The position numbers were made by a program, and so were the translations under genes. The notes beneath the pieces were generated by a model. The model was not told where the DNA came from. It saw only the letters and a program-made list of their open reading frames with translations, and ran no database searches. 8,869 nt of DNA. Origin: Rhizobiaceae bacterium UBA1291 (GTDB taxonomy: Bacteria > Pseudomonadota > Alphaproteobacteria > Rhizobiales > Rhizobiaceae). Below are positions 1-6,475 of the stretch, in pieces. How positions within the stretch are numbered: position 1 is the first letter of the stretch; every line of letters starts with the position of its first letter. Location of the stretch: positions 1-8,869 of the forward strand of contig DBUL01000203.1 of the NCBI GenBank assembly GCA_002307905.1, read 5' to 3'.

Positions 1-358
1 ACAGGGCACCCCCGCCTCCCAGCAGCCAGCCGGCCATCATCAGCATACCGCCGCGCGGCGCGGCCATGGGGAAGAGACCACTGCCCTGGAATTGTTTGGC
101 GGCCAGATCGCCGGCGAACAACAGGACGCCGATCACCATGGCGAGCGCCGACAGGCTCGATGTGCGGATTTTGTCGCCGCAAGCGTAAAGCGCCAGCAGC
201 GCCGGCGCGTGGGCGAGGCACATGGCCGAGGCCGGGCCAAGCAGCGCGCCGCCCATGTGGGTTGCTGCGGCCGCCATGGCGACGCCGGCGGGGCCGATCA
301 CGCCGGTGAGCAGGAGAATGGCCGGTCGCAGGCGATCGAGGCTTTGCATCGGGCTCAT
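1..358 (-). CDS. DUF423 family small membrane protein (3' end cut by window edge)
   Basis: I translated this by hand from the ATG at 358, giving 119 codons with no stop before the window edge. The product is hydrophobic and Gly/Ala/Met-rich. Segments resembling membrane helices lie at about residues 12-32, 36-60, 68-86 and 98-118. The stretch at residues 77-113 (IGVLLFAGDLAAKQF, then LFPMAAPRGGMLMMAGWLL) matches the end of DUF423 (YgdD-like) proteins, which carry an LFxGDL segment and a P-x-GG-x-x-x-x-x-GW ending. Family members are about 120-130 residues, so only a few residues are probably missing. The function of the family is not established beyond being an inner-membrane protein. The start overlaps the globin stop codon as ATGA, which indicates translational coupling and places it as the third gene of the EAL-globin operon. 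The family call is from memory of the pattern and is fairly secure. Confidence 0.82.
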   Translation of the reverse strand, partial: MSPMQSLDRLRPAILLLTGVIGPAGVAMAAAATHMGGALLGPASAMCLAHAPALLALYACGDKIRTSSLSALAMVIGVLLFAGDLAAKQFQGSGLFPMAAPRGGMLMMAGWLLGGGGAL

Positions 359-744
359 TCCTTGTTCTGCATGTGATAGCCGAGCTTTTCGATCGGCGCC
401 CAGATGATCTCGCGCAGTTTTTCGTGATGGACGGTTTCATCGAGCGCCTGACGGAAGCACAGGAACCATTCGTCGCGCTCTTCCGGCCCGATCTCGGCGA
501 CCATGTGGCGGCGGCGCAGCATCGGGTGTCCGCGCTTTTGCATGTAGATCGGCGGACCGCCGAGATAGCCGGTCAGGGAGTCGTAGAGCTTTTCTTCGCT
601 CTCGCGGAGGTCGGCCGGATGGATGGCGCGGCAGCGCGCCGCTTCCGGCAGCGTGTCCATCAGTTCGTAGAAGCGGTGGGTCAGCGCCCGCACTGTGGCG
701 TCTCCGCCGATCGCTTCGTATAAGGTGATCGTCTCTTCAGTCAC
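355..744 (-). CDS. Group II truncated hemoglobin (2-on-2 globin)
   Basis: This is a cytoplasmic heme protein of the TrHbII (GlbO/YjbI-like) family, which binds O2/NO and is generally tied to redox or nitrosative stress. From the GTG start it has 129 residues, the usual size. Visible features: LYEAIGGDATVRAL (A helix), RFYELMD with the B10 Tyr at about residue 26, an RAIHPADL segment with His42 at the likely CD1 position, GYLGGPP, GHPMLRRRH with the proximal F8 His at about residue 80, and W93 at the group-specific G8 Trp. The reading frame is open up to an ATG at 870, but those 42 extra residues are low-complexity Lys/Ala/Glu sequence unlike the family. The GTG at 744 gives a normal VTEETITLYEAIGG start with GAGG about 8 nt upstream, so I prefer it; the ATG at 870 remains possible. 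It lies in an operon after the EAL gene and is coupled to DUF423. Confidence 0.9.
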   Translation of the reverse strand: MTEETITLYEAIGGDATVRALTHRFYELMDTLPEAARCRAIHPADLRESEEKLYDSLTGYLGGPPIYMQKRGHPMLRRRHMVAEIGPEERDEWFLCFRQALDETVHHEKLREIIWAPIEKLGYHMQNKE

Positions 745-775
745 GTCGGCAGCCTCGGTTTCCTCATCCCCTTTT

Positions 776-789
776 GCCGCCTTGGCGGC
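776..789 (-). repeat. Short perfect inverted repeat between EAL and globin genes
   Basis: GCCGCC-TT-GGCGGC is a perfect 6-bp inverted repeat. It can form a 5-bp stem with a 4-nt loop in the mRNA, upstream of the preferred globin GTG start at 744. On the minus strand it is followed by AAAA rather than a U tract, so it is not an obvious terminator. It may attenuate or process the transcript between the two genes, or it may be a chance product of GC-rich Ala/Lys codons if the longer globin start is used. Confidence 0.3.
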
Positions 790-883
790 TTTCGGGCAAG
801 GTGGCTTCGCGCTCTCGGCTGCGACAAATGGGTTCGGTGGCGTATCCGCTCGCCGGCAATCGGACCGCACTGAACGGGGCCGC

Positions 884-1639
884 TCAGGCCGCGAGCGCGA
901 TCTCGCCCAGCGGGGTCAGGCGCTCGAAGCTCGGCCGGGCCAGATAGTAGCCCTGGATCAGCGTGACCCCGGTGTCGCGGATCGCCTTCAGCTCGTCTGC
1001 GGTCTCGATCCCCTCGCAAATCACGGTCACGGACAAATCGTCCAACATGGCGACGACATGCCTGAGGATCACCTGCTTCGCCCTGTCGGTGTCGATGCCG
1101 CGGATCAGCTCCATGTCGATCTTGACGATGTCCGGTCGCATCTTTGCCAGCAGATTGAGTCCGGAATGGCCGGCGCCGAAATCGTCGATCGCCGTCAGGA
1201 AGCCGATTTCCCGGTATGTGGTCAGAATGTTCTCCAGATGCGCCACGTCCAGCGCCTCGCCCTCTGTAAATTCGAAGATGATGCGCTCCGCCGGGAGGCC
1301 GAAGGTCTTGCACGCGGCCAGCGTGGCGCGGATGCAGGCGCGCGGCTCGTAGACGGCGTTGGGCATGAAATTGATCGACAGCCGCGCATCGCCGGCGGTC
1401 AGGTCCAGGCGCGAGGCAAGCTCGATAGCCTTGACCCGGCACTGCTGGTCGAAGGCGTAGCGATTGGTCTCGTCGACGGTCGAGAGTACGCCGCCGGCGC
1501 CTTCGCCGCGGGGCCCACGCACAAGTGCTTCATGGGCATAGACCCGTCGCCGCTCGACATCGACGATCGGCTGAAAGGCCATGGAGAACGGGTATTGAAA
1601 GGCCTTGCCGTCGCGGCAACCGGCGCATGATGGATTCAT
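884..1639 (-). CDS. EAL-domain cyclic-di-GMP phosphodiesterase, stand-alone, with N-terminal CxxC
   Basis: The product is 251 residues and almost entirely one EAL domain, which hydrolyses cyclic di-GMP to pGpG in the cytoplasm. All the metal and catalytic positions of active EAL enzymes appear present: E37-A-L39, N90 in SINFMPN, E123 in FEFTE, D152-D153 in IDDFGAG, K173 in VKID, E209 in CEGIET and Q229 in IQGYY. Activity is therefore expected. No GGDEF, PAS, BLUF or membrane segment is attached. The only extra is a short N-terminal tail with C5-A-G-C8 followed by RDG, a possible metal or redox site; a second Cys-rich feature is absent. The ATG at 1639 has a good AGGAG 7 nt upstream. It is the first gene of a leftward operon with the truncated globin and DUF423, which suggests a link between c-di-GMP level and oxygen/NO or redox state (inference). 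Confidence 0.93.
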   Translation of the reverse strand: MNPSCAGCRDGKAFQYPFSMAFQPIVDVERRRVYAHEALVRGPRGEGAGGVLSTVDETNRYAFDQQCRVKAIELASRLDLTAGDARLSINFMPNAVYEPRACIRATLAACKTFGLPAERIIFEFTEGEALDVAHLENILTTYREIGFLTAIDDFGAGHSGLNLLAKMRPDIVKIDMELIRGIDTDRAKQVILRHVVAMLDDLSVTVICEGIETADELKAIRDTGVTLIQGYYLARPSFERLTPLGEIALAA

Positions 1640-1742
1640 GACGAGACTCCTGCTGTCTCTTCCTTATCGCGCCAATTGGTTACGATTGCCTGATGCAGAG
1701 GGCGGTTCGGGTCGGTTCGCGCCATCGCCTGACGCGGATGGT

Positions 1743-1769
1743 TGGAAACCCGCGCGCGGCGGGTTTCCA
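1743..1769 (-). terminator. Strong hairpin after the serine protease gene
   Basis: TGGAAACCCGC (1743-1753) and GCGGGTTTCCA (1759-1769) form a perfect 11-bp stem with a 5-nt GCGCG loop. It begins about 20 nt past the protease stop codon and lies before the EAL gene on the same strand, so it fits a transcription terminator for the protease unit. No T tract follows on either strand, so it may instead work with Rho or as an mRNA 3'-end stabiliser. The 1640-1742 interval beyond it should hold the promoter of the EAL operon, but I cannot pick a convincing one. Confidence 0.6.
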
Positions 1770-1788
1770 CATCTTGGCCACGCCTCGG

Positions 1789-2751
1789 TCAGTCGAGGCA
1801 CTTGGCGTCCGCGACATGCGCCAGCAGCAGGTTGGTATCCGCGGTGAAGAGCGGGCCGTTCTCGTCCTCGGTATTGCCCTTGAGGTGGTGCGAGTTCAGG
1901 CTGATGACCCGGTTTTCGCCAGCGCCGCCGCCGACCTTGAAGTCGGTGAACCAGGCGCCGCCGCTATTGCCCGAGCGCATCGGATTGCCCTTCATCGTGA
2001 CGACCCCGCCCGAGACGGCAGCCCATTCGCCGTCGACCTTGTAGAGGAATCGGCCGTTGCCGAAGTTGGCCGGATAGCCGATGGCGGTCAGCGCCGTACT
2101 CGCGGGCGTGCCGGTGGTCATCGCCAGCGGCTTTTCGTCGTCCTTGCCGTCGGCCAGGATGAAGGCATAGTCGTAGGCGTAGTTCGGCGCCGGGGTGTGA
2201 AAGGCGTCGAACAGCGAGACGCAGCGCCATCCGACCGTCTGGGCCGTCTCACCGTCATTGTAGGCGCGCTGGAAGACGAAGTTGGAGAACCATTTGCCGG
2301 TTTTTTCGTCCATGACGCAATGGGCCGCTGTGAGGATGACCGAGGCGCTTTCGACGAACTGGGCGGAGCAGGCGGAGGGAACGCCGTCGCTGTCGCGAAA
2401 GGTCAGGCGGCCGGCACTCCAGTAGGGTGCGGCAGCGGACGGATCGTCCACCTTTTCCGGCACACCCTTGACAAGGCTGCCCTGTTTGTCGGGGCCGGCC
2501 TGGAGGTCGAGCATGTTCGGATTGAGCGCGCGGAAGCGCTGCTGCATCTCCTGCAGTTCTTCCGGAGAGACTTCCTTGCCCGGCATCGGTCTTGCTGATT
2601 CGAGCTCCGCCTCACTGAGCGGCGCTCGTCCTTCTGTGGTATTCTTCAGGTTCTCGATCGTGAGATTGGCCGCCGATGCGCCGGAGGCGGCAAAACCCAA
2701 GGCAAGCAGGGCCACTGCGGCACGGTACGGCGCGGAATGAAGTCTCGTCAT
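1789..2751 (-). CDS. Secreted trypsin-like (S1 family) serine protease
   Basis: The product is 320 residues. Residues 1-27 are a classic Sec signal peptide: MTRLHSAPYR, then a hydrophobic AAVALLALGFAA core ending in ASGASA, with likely cleavage before ANL. An acidic, helical-looking linker or pro-region (about residues 28-105) precedes a chymotrypsin-fold domain. The catalytic triad is visible: H144 in LTAAHC, D194 in YAYDYAFI and S263 in GNSGG. Cys128 and Cys145 could form the disulfide near the active-site His. The domain resembles V8-like or trypsin-like bacterial endopeptidases; substrate preference cannot be read safely. It should act in the periplasm or outside the cell. The ATG at 2751 has AAGGA about 8 nt upstream. 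It lies 136 bp downstream of the unknown-protein gene on the same strand, with a hairpin between them, so it is probably transcribed separately. Confidence 0.92.
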   Translation of the reverse strand: MTRLHSAPYRAAVALLALGFAASGASAANLTIENLKNTTEGRAPLSEAELESARPMPGKEVSPEELQEMQQRFRALNPNMLDLQAGPDKQGSLVKGVPEKVDDPSAAAPYWSAGRLTFRDSDGVPSACSAQFVESASVILTAAHCVMDEKTGKWFSNFVFQRAYNDGETAQTVGWRCVSLFDAFHTPAPNYAYDYAFILADGKDDEKPLAMTTGTPASTALTAIGYPANFGNGRFLYKVDGEWAAVSGGVVTMKGNPMRSGNSGGAWFTDFKVGGGAGENRVISLNSHHLKGNTEDENGPLFTADTNLLLAHVADAKCLD

Positions 2752-2845
2752 TGTCTTGATCCTTCTTCAAATCGGACGCGACGACAAGGCGCGCATCCAG
2801 GGCGGAGCCGGCCCTTGCGTCGCTGCCCACGGTTATCTGGAGATT

Positions 2846-2873
2846 GCGGTAGCCGGAGGCGTCCGGCCACCGC
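2846..2873 (-). terminator. Hairpin downstream of the unknown-protein gene
   Basis: GCGGT-A-GCCGGA, a GGCG loop, then TCCGGC-C-ACCGC form an 11-bp stem with one A-C mismatch. It starts about 15 nt beyond the stop codon at 2888, which is the right place for a terminator of that gene. No U run follows on the minus strand. The rest of the 2752-2887 gap is the leader of the protease gene; I see no clear promoter in it. Confidence 0.5.
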
Positions 2874-2887
2874 GATTGTCTTTGGGT

Positions 2888-3583
2888 TCAGAGCAGTAGC
2901 GGTGTGCGCAGTTCGATCATTCCACGCTCGATCAGGCCCTCGGACTTGACGTCCGGGACGAAGACGCCGCGGTTCGGATCGTATTTCAGCGTGATGTCGG
3001 TGATGCCGCCGCCGAAGCGGGCGACCGCATTGTTGCCGATGATCTTGGTGATGATCGTCTCGCTGGCGAACTGGCTCTGCAGCCAGACATAGACATTGGT
3101 GAAGGGCGTCATCTGGATCTGCTGCTGCGACAGCACCGACTGGGCCGATATCGGCTTGCGCTCGGCGAGTTTCTTGCTGACCATGGCCGACTGCGACAGG
3201 CCGAAGGTCAATGCGGGATACTGCGCATAGGGCATCATGTTTTCGGCGGCAAAGGTGCCGCTGGGAATGGCCGGCGTGTTCTGGAACACGCCGAAGGTCG
3301 CGGCTGGCGTGAACGGATAGTAGCCGGCGTCGAGCGCCGGCCCGGGGGTGACTTCCGAGAGCTTGGAAATGTTGTTTCCCTGGCTCACTTCGGTGGTCGA
3401 TGCGAAGATCCAATATTCCTCCGACCATTCGACGGTAGTCGACTGGAACGGGTCGATCGACAGCCAGATGACGTTCGGGTCACCGCTACCGACAGGCTTG
3501 GCGAGGGTCAGCCGCTGGCCGGCTGCCTTGATGACGTTGAGGTCGCTGGGATCGATGTTGAGGGTCAGCGTATAGTCCGCCAT
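2888..3583 (-). CDS. Unrecognised 231-residue protein, Cys- and His-free, beta-rich
   Basis: I do not recognise this family. The frame is a convincing gene: the ATG at 3583 has an excellent GAAGGAAGGA ribosome site about 7 nt upstream, and composition is balanced. There is no signal peptide or membrane segment. The protein has no Cys and no His, is rich in Thr/Ser/Ala/Pro/Gln/Asn, and has several beta-strand-like stretches (YTLTLNI at the N terminus, NVIWLSIDPF at 38-46, VEWSEEYWIFAS at 51-62, NVYVWLQSQF at 163-172, GGITDITLKYDP at 192-203). The Trp cluster W40, W53, W58 and W167 could form a ligand-binding or packing surface. It looks like a compact beta-sandwich, perhaps of a lectin-like, pore-forming or self-assembling type, but that is only an impression. 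It is divergent from the serine recombinase across a 338-bp AT-richer region, and upstream of the secreted protease on the same strand. Confidence 0.85.
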   Translation of the reverse strand: MADYTLTLNIDPSDLNVIKAAGQRLTLAKPVGSGDPNVIWLSIDPFQSTTVEWSEEYWIFASTTEVSQGNNISKLSEVTPGPALDAGYYPFTPAATFGVFQNTPAIPSGTFAAENMMPYAQYPALTFGLSQSAMVSKKLAERKPISAQSVLSQQQIQMTPFTNVYVWLQSQFASETIITKIIGNNAVARFGGGITDITLKYDPNRGVFVPDVKSEGLIERGMIELRTPLLL

Positions 3584-3648
3584 GGCAGTATTCCTTCCTT
3601 CTCAAGGGTTGATCGGATTGCCGCAGCGCGCATCCTGCGTCGCTAAAG

Positions 3649-3857
3649 CGTTCCCATTTGCACAACCCTGACGGCCAGAGTTTCAACCCGTAGGTGTTGG
3701 TGGTTTCACTCTTTCGCTGGAAGCGGCCCTCGTCTGTATTGGCCATGAGTCGCTGAATTCTCGGGCTTTTCGCCAGTGATCGCCTTCTCACGGTATGTTT
3801 ACCTATGCGTGTATAAATAGATTGACAATAATCTGTGGCTGTGCTCAAAAGGGAACG
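3649..3857. repeat. Imperfect inverted repeat pair flanking the AT-rich segment
   Basis: CGTTCCCATTTGCACA (3649-3664) and the reverse complement of 3840-3857, CGTTCCCTTTTGAGCACA, match at 15 of 16 aligned positions with a 2-nt gap. They sit in opposite orientation about 190 bp apart, enclosing most of the divergent region next to the serine recombinase gene. Such pairs can be recombinase crossover sites or regulator sites. The 2-nt length difference argues against identical crossover sites, and the match could be chance. Confidence 0.35.
3800..3828 (-). promoter_or_regulatory. Possible sigma-70 type promoter for the unknown-protein gene
   Basis: On the minus strand TTGTCA (3823-3828) is followed after 17 bp by TAGGTA (3800-3805). 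The -35 match is good and the -10 match is moderate, within the most AT-rich part of the intergenic region. It would give a leader of about 210 nt before the ATG at 3583. It also lies inside the imperfect inverted repeat pair. This is a pattern match only. Confidence 0.3.
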
Positions 3858-3921
3858 GTTATGATACAGTCAGCCAGCCTCGAAAACCCTTCTGGCGCCG
3901 GCGATGCGGATGCGAGTGACG

Positions 3922-4545
3922 ATGCGAATTGGCTATGCCCGTGTGTCCACCCATGACCAGAATATCGAAATGCAGCTCAAGGCGCTTGAAGGTGCCGGTT
4001 GTGAGCGCACCTTCACCGATCACGGCCTGTCCGGCGCGTCGCGGACGCGGCCAGGCCTGACACAGGCAATCGACTGTCTTTCGGCCGGAGACACGCTGGT
4101 CATCTGGCGGCTTGACCGCTTGGGTCGCTCACTCTCGCATCTGATCGAGGTGGTGGCCGAAATGGGGCAGCGCGAGATCGGGCTCTATTCCATCACCGAA
4201 TCGATCGACACCGGATCTGCCGGCGGATTGCTCATCTTTCACATCATGGGGGCGCTTGCCGAATTCGAGCGGGCGTTGATCTCGGAACGCACCAAGGCCG
4301 GCATGTGGGCGGCAAGGGCGCGCGGCAGCGCGATCGGCCGCCCGGTCAAGCTGATGCAGGACGAGATCGACGCTGCCCTGGAGGCAATGGAGCGGGGCGT
4401 GTCGCTCGCTGCCGCGGCACGGCACCTCGGAGTCAGCCGCTCGACCCTCTATCGAAGGGTGCGCCGGGTGGCCGGCGGGGGAGGGGCCGGTACGATAGAG
4501 CCAAAATTACCGTCCCAGGGAACAAAGTGCCGACTGGCGCGCTAA
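3922..4545 (+). CDS. Small serine recombinase (resolvase/invertase family)
   Basis: This is a site-specific DNA recombinase of the Tn3-resolvase/Hin-invertase type. From the ATG at 3922 it starts MRIGYARVSTHDQN, the canonical N terminus with the nucleophilic Ser at residue 9. IWRLDRLGRS supplies the active-site arginines at about residues 63-69. LIFHIMGALAEFERALISERT is the end of the catalytic domain and start of the long E helix. A C-terminal helix-turn-helix follows (about residues 160-180: GVSLAAAARHLGVSRSTLYRRV). At 207 residues it is slightly long because of a Gly-rich tail after the HTH. In-frame ATGs at 3904 and 3910 would add six or four residues (MRMRVT) that the family lacks; no ribosome site clearly decides. 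It stands alone, with no transposase nearby, so it may be a relic of a mobile element or serve a local inversion or resolution site. Confidence 0.93.
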   Translation: MRIGYARVSTHDQNIEMQLKALEGAGCERTFTDHGLSGASRTRPGLTQAIDCLSAGDTLVIWRLDRLGRSLSHLIEVVAEMGQREIGLYSITESIDTGSAGGLLIFHIMGALAEFERALISERTKAGMWAARARGSAIGRPVKLMQDEIDAALEAMERGVSLAAAARHLGVSRSTLYRRVRRVAGGGGAGTIEPKLPSQGTKCRLAR

Positions 4546-4693
4546 TGGCAACGGGTCCGGTCTCGGCAATTCCAGAATGACGCGGCAGGCGGGGCGAGTG
4601 AATGATCTAGGCCCGGTCCAGCACGAGTGCCTGCCAACCGGCCGTCCATCAACCCGGCGTCTTACTTTGCCGGATCTTTGCAAAAGGCGTGAC

Positions 4694-6421
4694 ATGAGCC
4701 AGACCATTGCCCTGATCGGTTCGGGGCCAACCGCGATCTACAGCCTTCGCAGACTTCTCTCCTCCGCGCGGCCGCTGGAGATCACGGTATTCGAGAAGGA
4801 GGCCGTTGCCGGCCGGGGCATGCCTTATCATCCCGCGGTCAACGACCGTGCCATGCTCGCGAATATCGCCAGCATCGAAATTCCCCCAATTTGCGAAACT
4901 CTCGTCGAGTGGCTGGCGCGCCAGCCGCCGGAAGAGCTCGACCGCCTGCGGGTGCAACCGGCCCAGATCAATGATCGCGAGTTCCTTCCGCGCGTGGTCC
5001 TCGGCGAATATTTCAAGGCGCAGTTCGATCGTGTCGTCGCAACCGGCCGGGCGGCAGGTCACACCGTCACGATCAAGGCCGGCCACGAGGTCACCGATGT
5101 CGCGCTTCAGCGGGACGAGATCCGGGTGACTGTGTCGCGCCCCGATCTGCCGCCCGAACACCATGCCTTCGGTCATGTCATCATGGCGACAGGGCACAGC
5201 TTTCCCGACCTGACAGAGGTGAAGCCGGGCTATTTTGTCTCGCCTTGGCCAGCGCCCTTGCTCAAGGGAATACCAGCCGGAGATGTCGGCATTCTCGGAA
5301 CGTCGCTGAGCGGGATCGACGCCATGGTGACGATCGCGACCAGCCATGGCAGCTTCTATCATGATGAAGCCGGCTTGCTTGAGTACCACCCGGCTTCCGC
5401 AAGCGAGGGACTTCGGATCTCCCTGATGTCGCGCAAGGGCATGCTGCCCGAGGCCGATTTCTATTTCCCCATTCCCTATGATCCGCTCTTGATATGCACC
5501 GATGAGGCGGTCGATGCGCTCGTTGCTTCGGGCCGCGACGACTTGCTGGACGCCGTCTTCGGCCTCTTTTGCAAGGAACTGGCCGCCGCCGATCCGGATT
5601 ATGCAGCAAAGATCGGCTTGGCTGGTCTGACTGTCGAGACGATCGAAGCCGCCTATTTCGCCGATCGCGAAAAGAACGATCCCTTCCTGTGGGCTGCACT
5701 CAACCTCGCCGAGGCCAAGCAAAACTATGAGACCCGAACGACCGTGGGCTGGCGCTATGCGATCCTGCGCATGCACGAGGTCGTGGCCCGCGTCGTGCCG
5801 CACCTCAACGCCCGCGACCTGAAGCGCTTCCACAGCCACTTCAAGAGCTTGTTTGTCGACGACTATGCGACCGTGCCGCACGCCTCGATCGAGCGCGTGC
5901 TGGCCCTGCGCCGCGCCGGCGTGCTCGACATCTGCAAGCTCGGCAATGACTACGAACTCGACATCGACACGCCTGCGCGCGGCGCGATCATCTGCCGCCC
6001 GGAGGGGACCTTGGTTTTCGATACGCTTGTCGATGCGACCGGGCAGGGGAGCCTTTCCGCAGACGAGATCCCCTTTCCGAGCCTGCGAAAGCAGGGGGCC
6101 GTCACCAAGGCGAGTGCGCGCAGCGAAGGCCAGGTGCAGATCGGCAATCAGCCGACGCTCGAACAGGAAACCGGCGGGGTCGCCCTCGATTCCAGCTTCC
6201 GGTTCGTGGTCGATACGCCGATGAGCAATCACCTCTATTGCCTGGCACTGCCCTTCCTGCTGCACCAGTTTCCCTTCGTCCAGGGCATCACCAGCTCATA
6301 CGAGCTTGGGGAGACGGTTGCTGCAGCCATCCTCGCGAGCGATGATAAAAACTTGGGGCAGATGCCGCAGGTGACCGGCGCAAGCGAAAGCGAACAGGGG
6401 CTGGAACTTTTCGTCCCATAG
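4694..6421 (+). CDS. FAD/NAD(P)-binding protein (NAD_binding_9-like flavoprotein)
   Basis: The product is 575 residues. It opens with MSQTIALIGSGPTAIYSLRRLL, a Rossmann FAD-binding motif (G9-S-G-P-T-A14) followed by an acidic residue at the end of the second strand (TVFEKE). AGRGMPYHP at 39-47 is typical of the FAD-NAD(P)-binding family PF13454. VIMATGH at 162-168 is the usual ATG flavin-domain motif. GILGTSLSGIDA at 199-210 is a second nucleotide-binding loop, consistent with NAD(P)H use. The C-terminal third closes the flavin fold (VDATGQGSL, then GITSSYELGETVAAAIL). It is probably a cytoplasmic oxidoreductase or monooxygenase-like enzyme; the substrate is unknown. The ATG at 4694 has AAAAGG about 8 nt upstream; an upstream in-frame ATG at 4577 would add 39 residues before the Rossmann motif and is rejected. 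It lies 148 bp after the recombinase and converges with cysQ. Confidence 0.9.
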   Translation: MSQTIALIGSGPTAIYSLRRLLSSARPLEITVFEKEAVAGRGMPYHPAVNDRAMLANIASIEIPPICETLVEWLARQPPEELDRLRVQPAQINDREFLPRVVLGEYFKAQFDRVVATGRAAGHTVTIKAGHEVTDVALQRDEIRVTVSRPDLPPEHHAFGHVIMATGHSFPDLTEVKPGYFVSPWPAPLLKGIPAGDVGILGTSLSGIDAMVTIATSHGSFYHDEAGLLEYHPASASEGLRISLMSRKGMLPEADFYFPIPYDPLLICTDEAVDALVASGRDDLLDAVFGLFCKELAAADPDYAAKIGLAGLTVETIEAAYFADREKNDPFLWAALNLAEAKQNYETRTTVGWRYAILRMHEVVARVVPHLNARDLKRFHSHFKSLFVDDYATVPHASIERVLALRRAGVLDICKLGNDYELDIDTPARGAIICRPEGTLVFDTLVDATGQGSLSADEIPFPSLRKQGAVTKASARSEGQVQIGNQPTLEQETGGVALDSSFRFVVDTPMSNHLYCLALPFLLHQFPFVQGITSSYELGETVAAAILASDDKNLGQMPQVTGASESEQGLELFVP

Positions 6422-6453
6422 GGAGCAGTGCGGGACAAGCCAACGGCGTCTTC

Positions 6454-6474
6454 CCCGGCTGGGCTGAGGCCGGG
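6454..6474. terminator. Possible bidirectional terminator between convergent genes
   Basis: CCCGGC (6454-6459) and GCCGGG (6469-6474) form a 6-bp stem with a 9-nt loop, extendable by one G-U pair. It occupies most of the 54-bp gap between the flavoprotein stop at 6421 and the cysQ stop at 6476, so it could serve both. There is no T run on either side, so evidence is weak. Confidence 0.4.
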
Positions 6475-6475
6475 T

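Larger units (their letters stand above)
3584..3921. other. Divergent intergenic region, AT-richer than its neighbours
   Basis: This 338-bp stretch lies between the unknown-protein gene and the recombinase gene. The part from about 3785 to 3870 is clearly AT-rich against the surrounding DNA and should hold the promoters of both genes. It contains an AGATT-N6-AATCT inverted repeat (3819-3834), a TATGAT sequence at 3860-3865 that could be a -10 box for the recombinase, and an imperfect inverted repeat pair listed separately. AGGGTTG (3605-3611) and CAACCCT (3663-3669) form another short inverted pair. Frames that are open here look like non-coding readthrough. Recombinases of this type often have their crossover sites next to their own gene, so such a site would be expected here, but I cannot define it. 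Confidence 0.5.

Noticed and set aside
695..1630. A 311-codon open frame on the plus strand across the EAL and globin genes
   Set aside because: It is the complement of genes with intact catalytic and heme motifs; the translated sequence has no family likeness.
1693..2598. A 301-codon open frame on the plus strand opposite the serine protease
   Set aside because: The minus strand encodes a complete signal peptide and catalytic triad; the plus frame looks like shadow sequence and crosses the hairpin at 1743-1769.
3822..3865. TTGACA (3822-3827) with TATGAT (3860-3865) as a plus-strand promoter for the recombinase
   Set aside because: The spacing is 32 bp, far from the usual 16-18 bp, so they cannot be one promoter; TATGAT alone may be a -10 box with a poor -35.
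3584..3921. A classic Tn3-type res site with three subsites beside the recombinase
   Set aside because: I looked for repeated resolvase half-sites and found none that match well or in the right arrangement.
4577..4693. Upstream in-frame extension of the flavoprotein
   Set aside because: The 39 extra residues precede the Rossmann motif and have no family support, while the ATG at 4694 has a good ribosome site.
4649..6265. A 538-codon open frame on the minus strand, antisense to the flavoprotein
   Set aside because: It is a typical high-GC antisense frame; the product has no recognisable motif, whereas the plus strand shows clear FAD-binding motifs over the same span.
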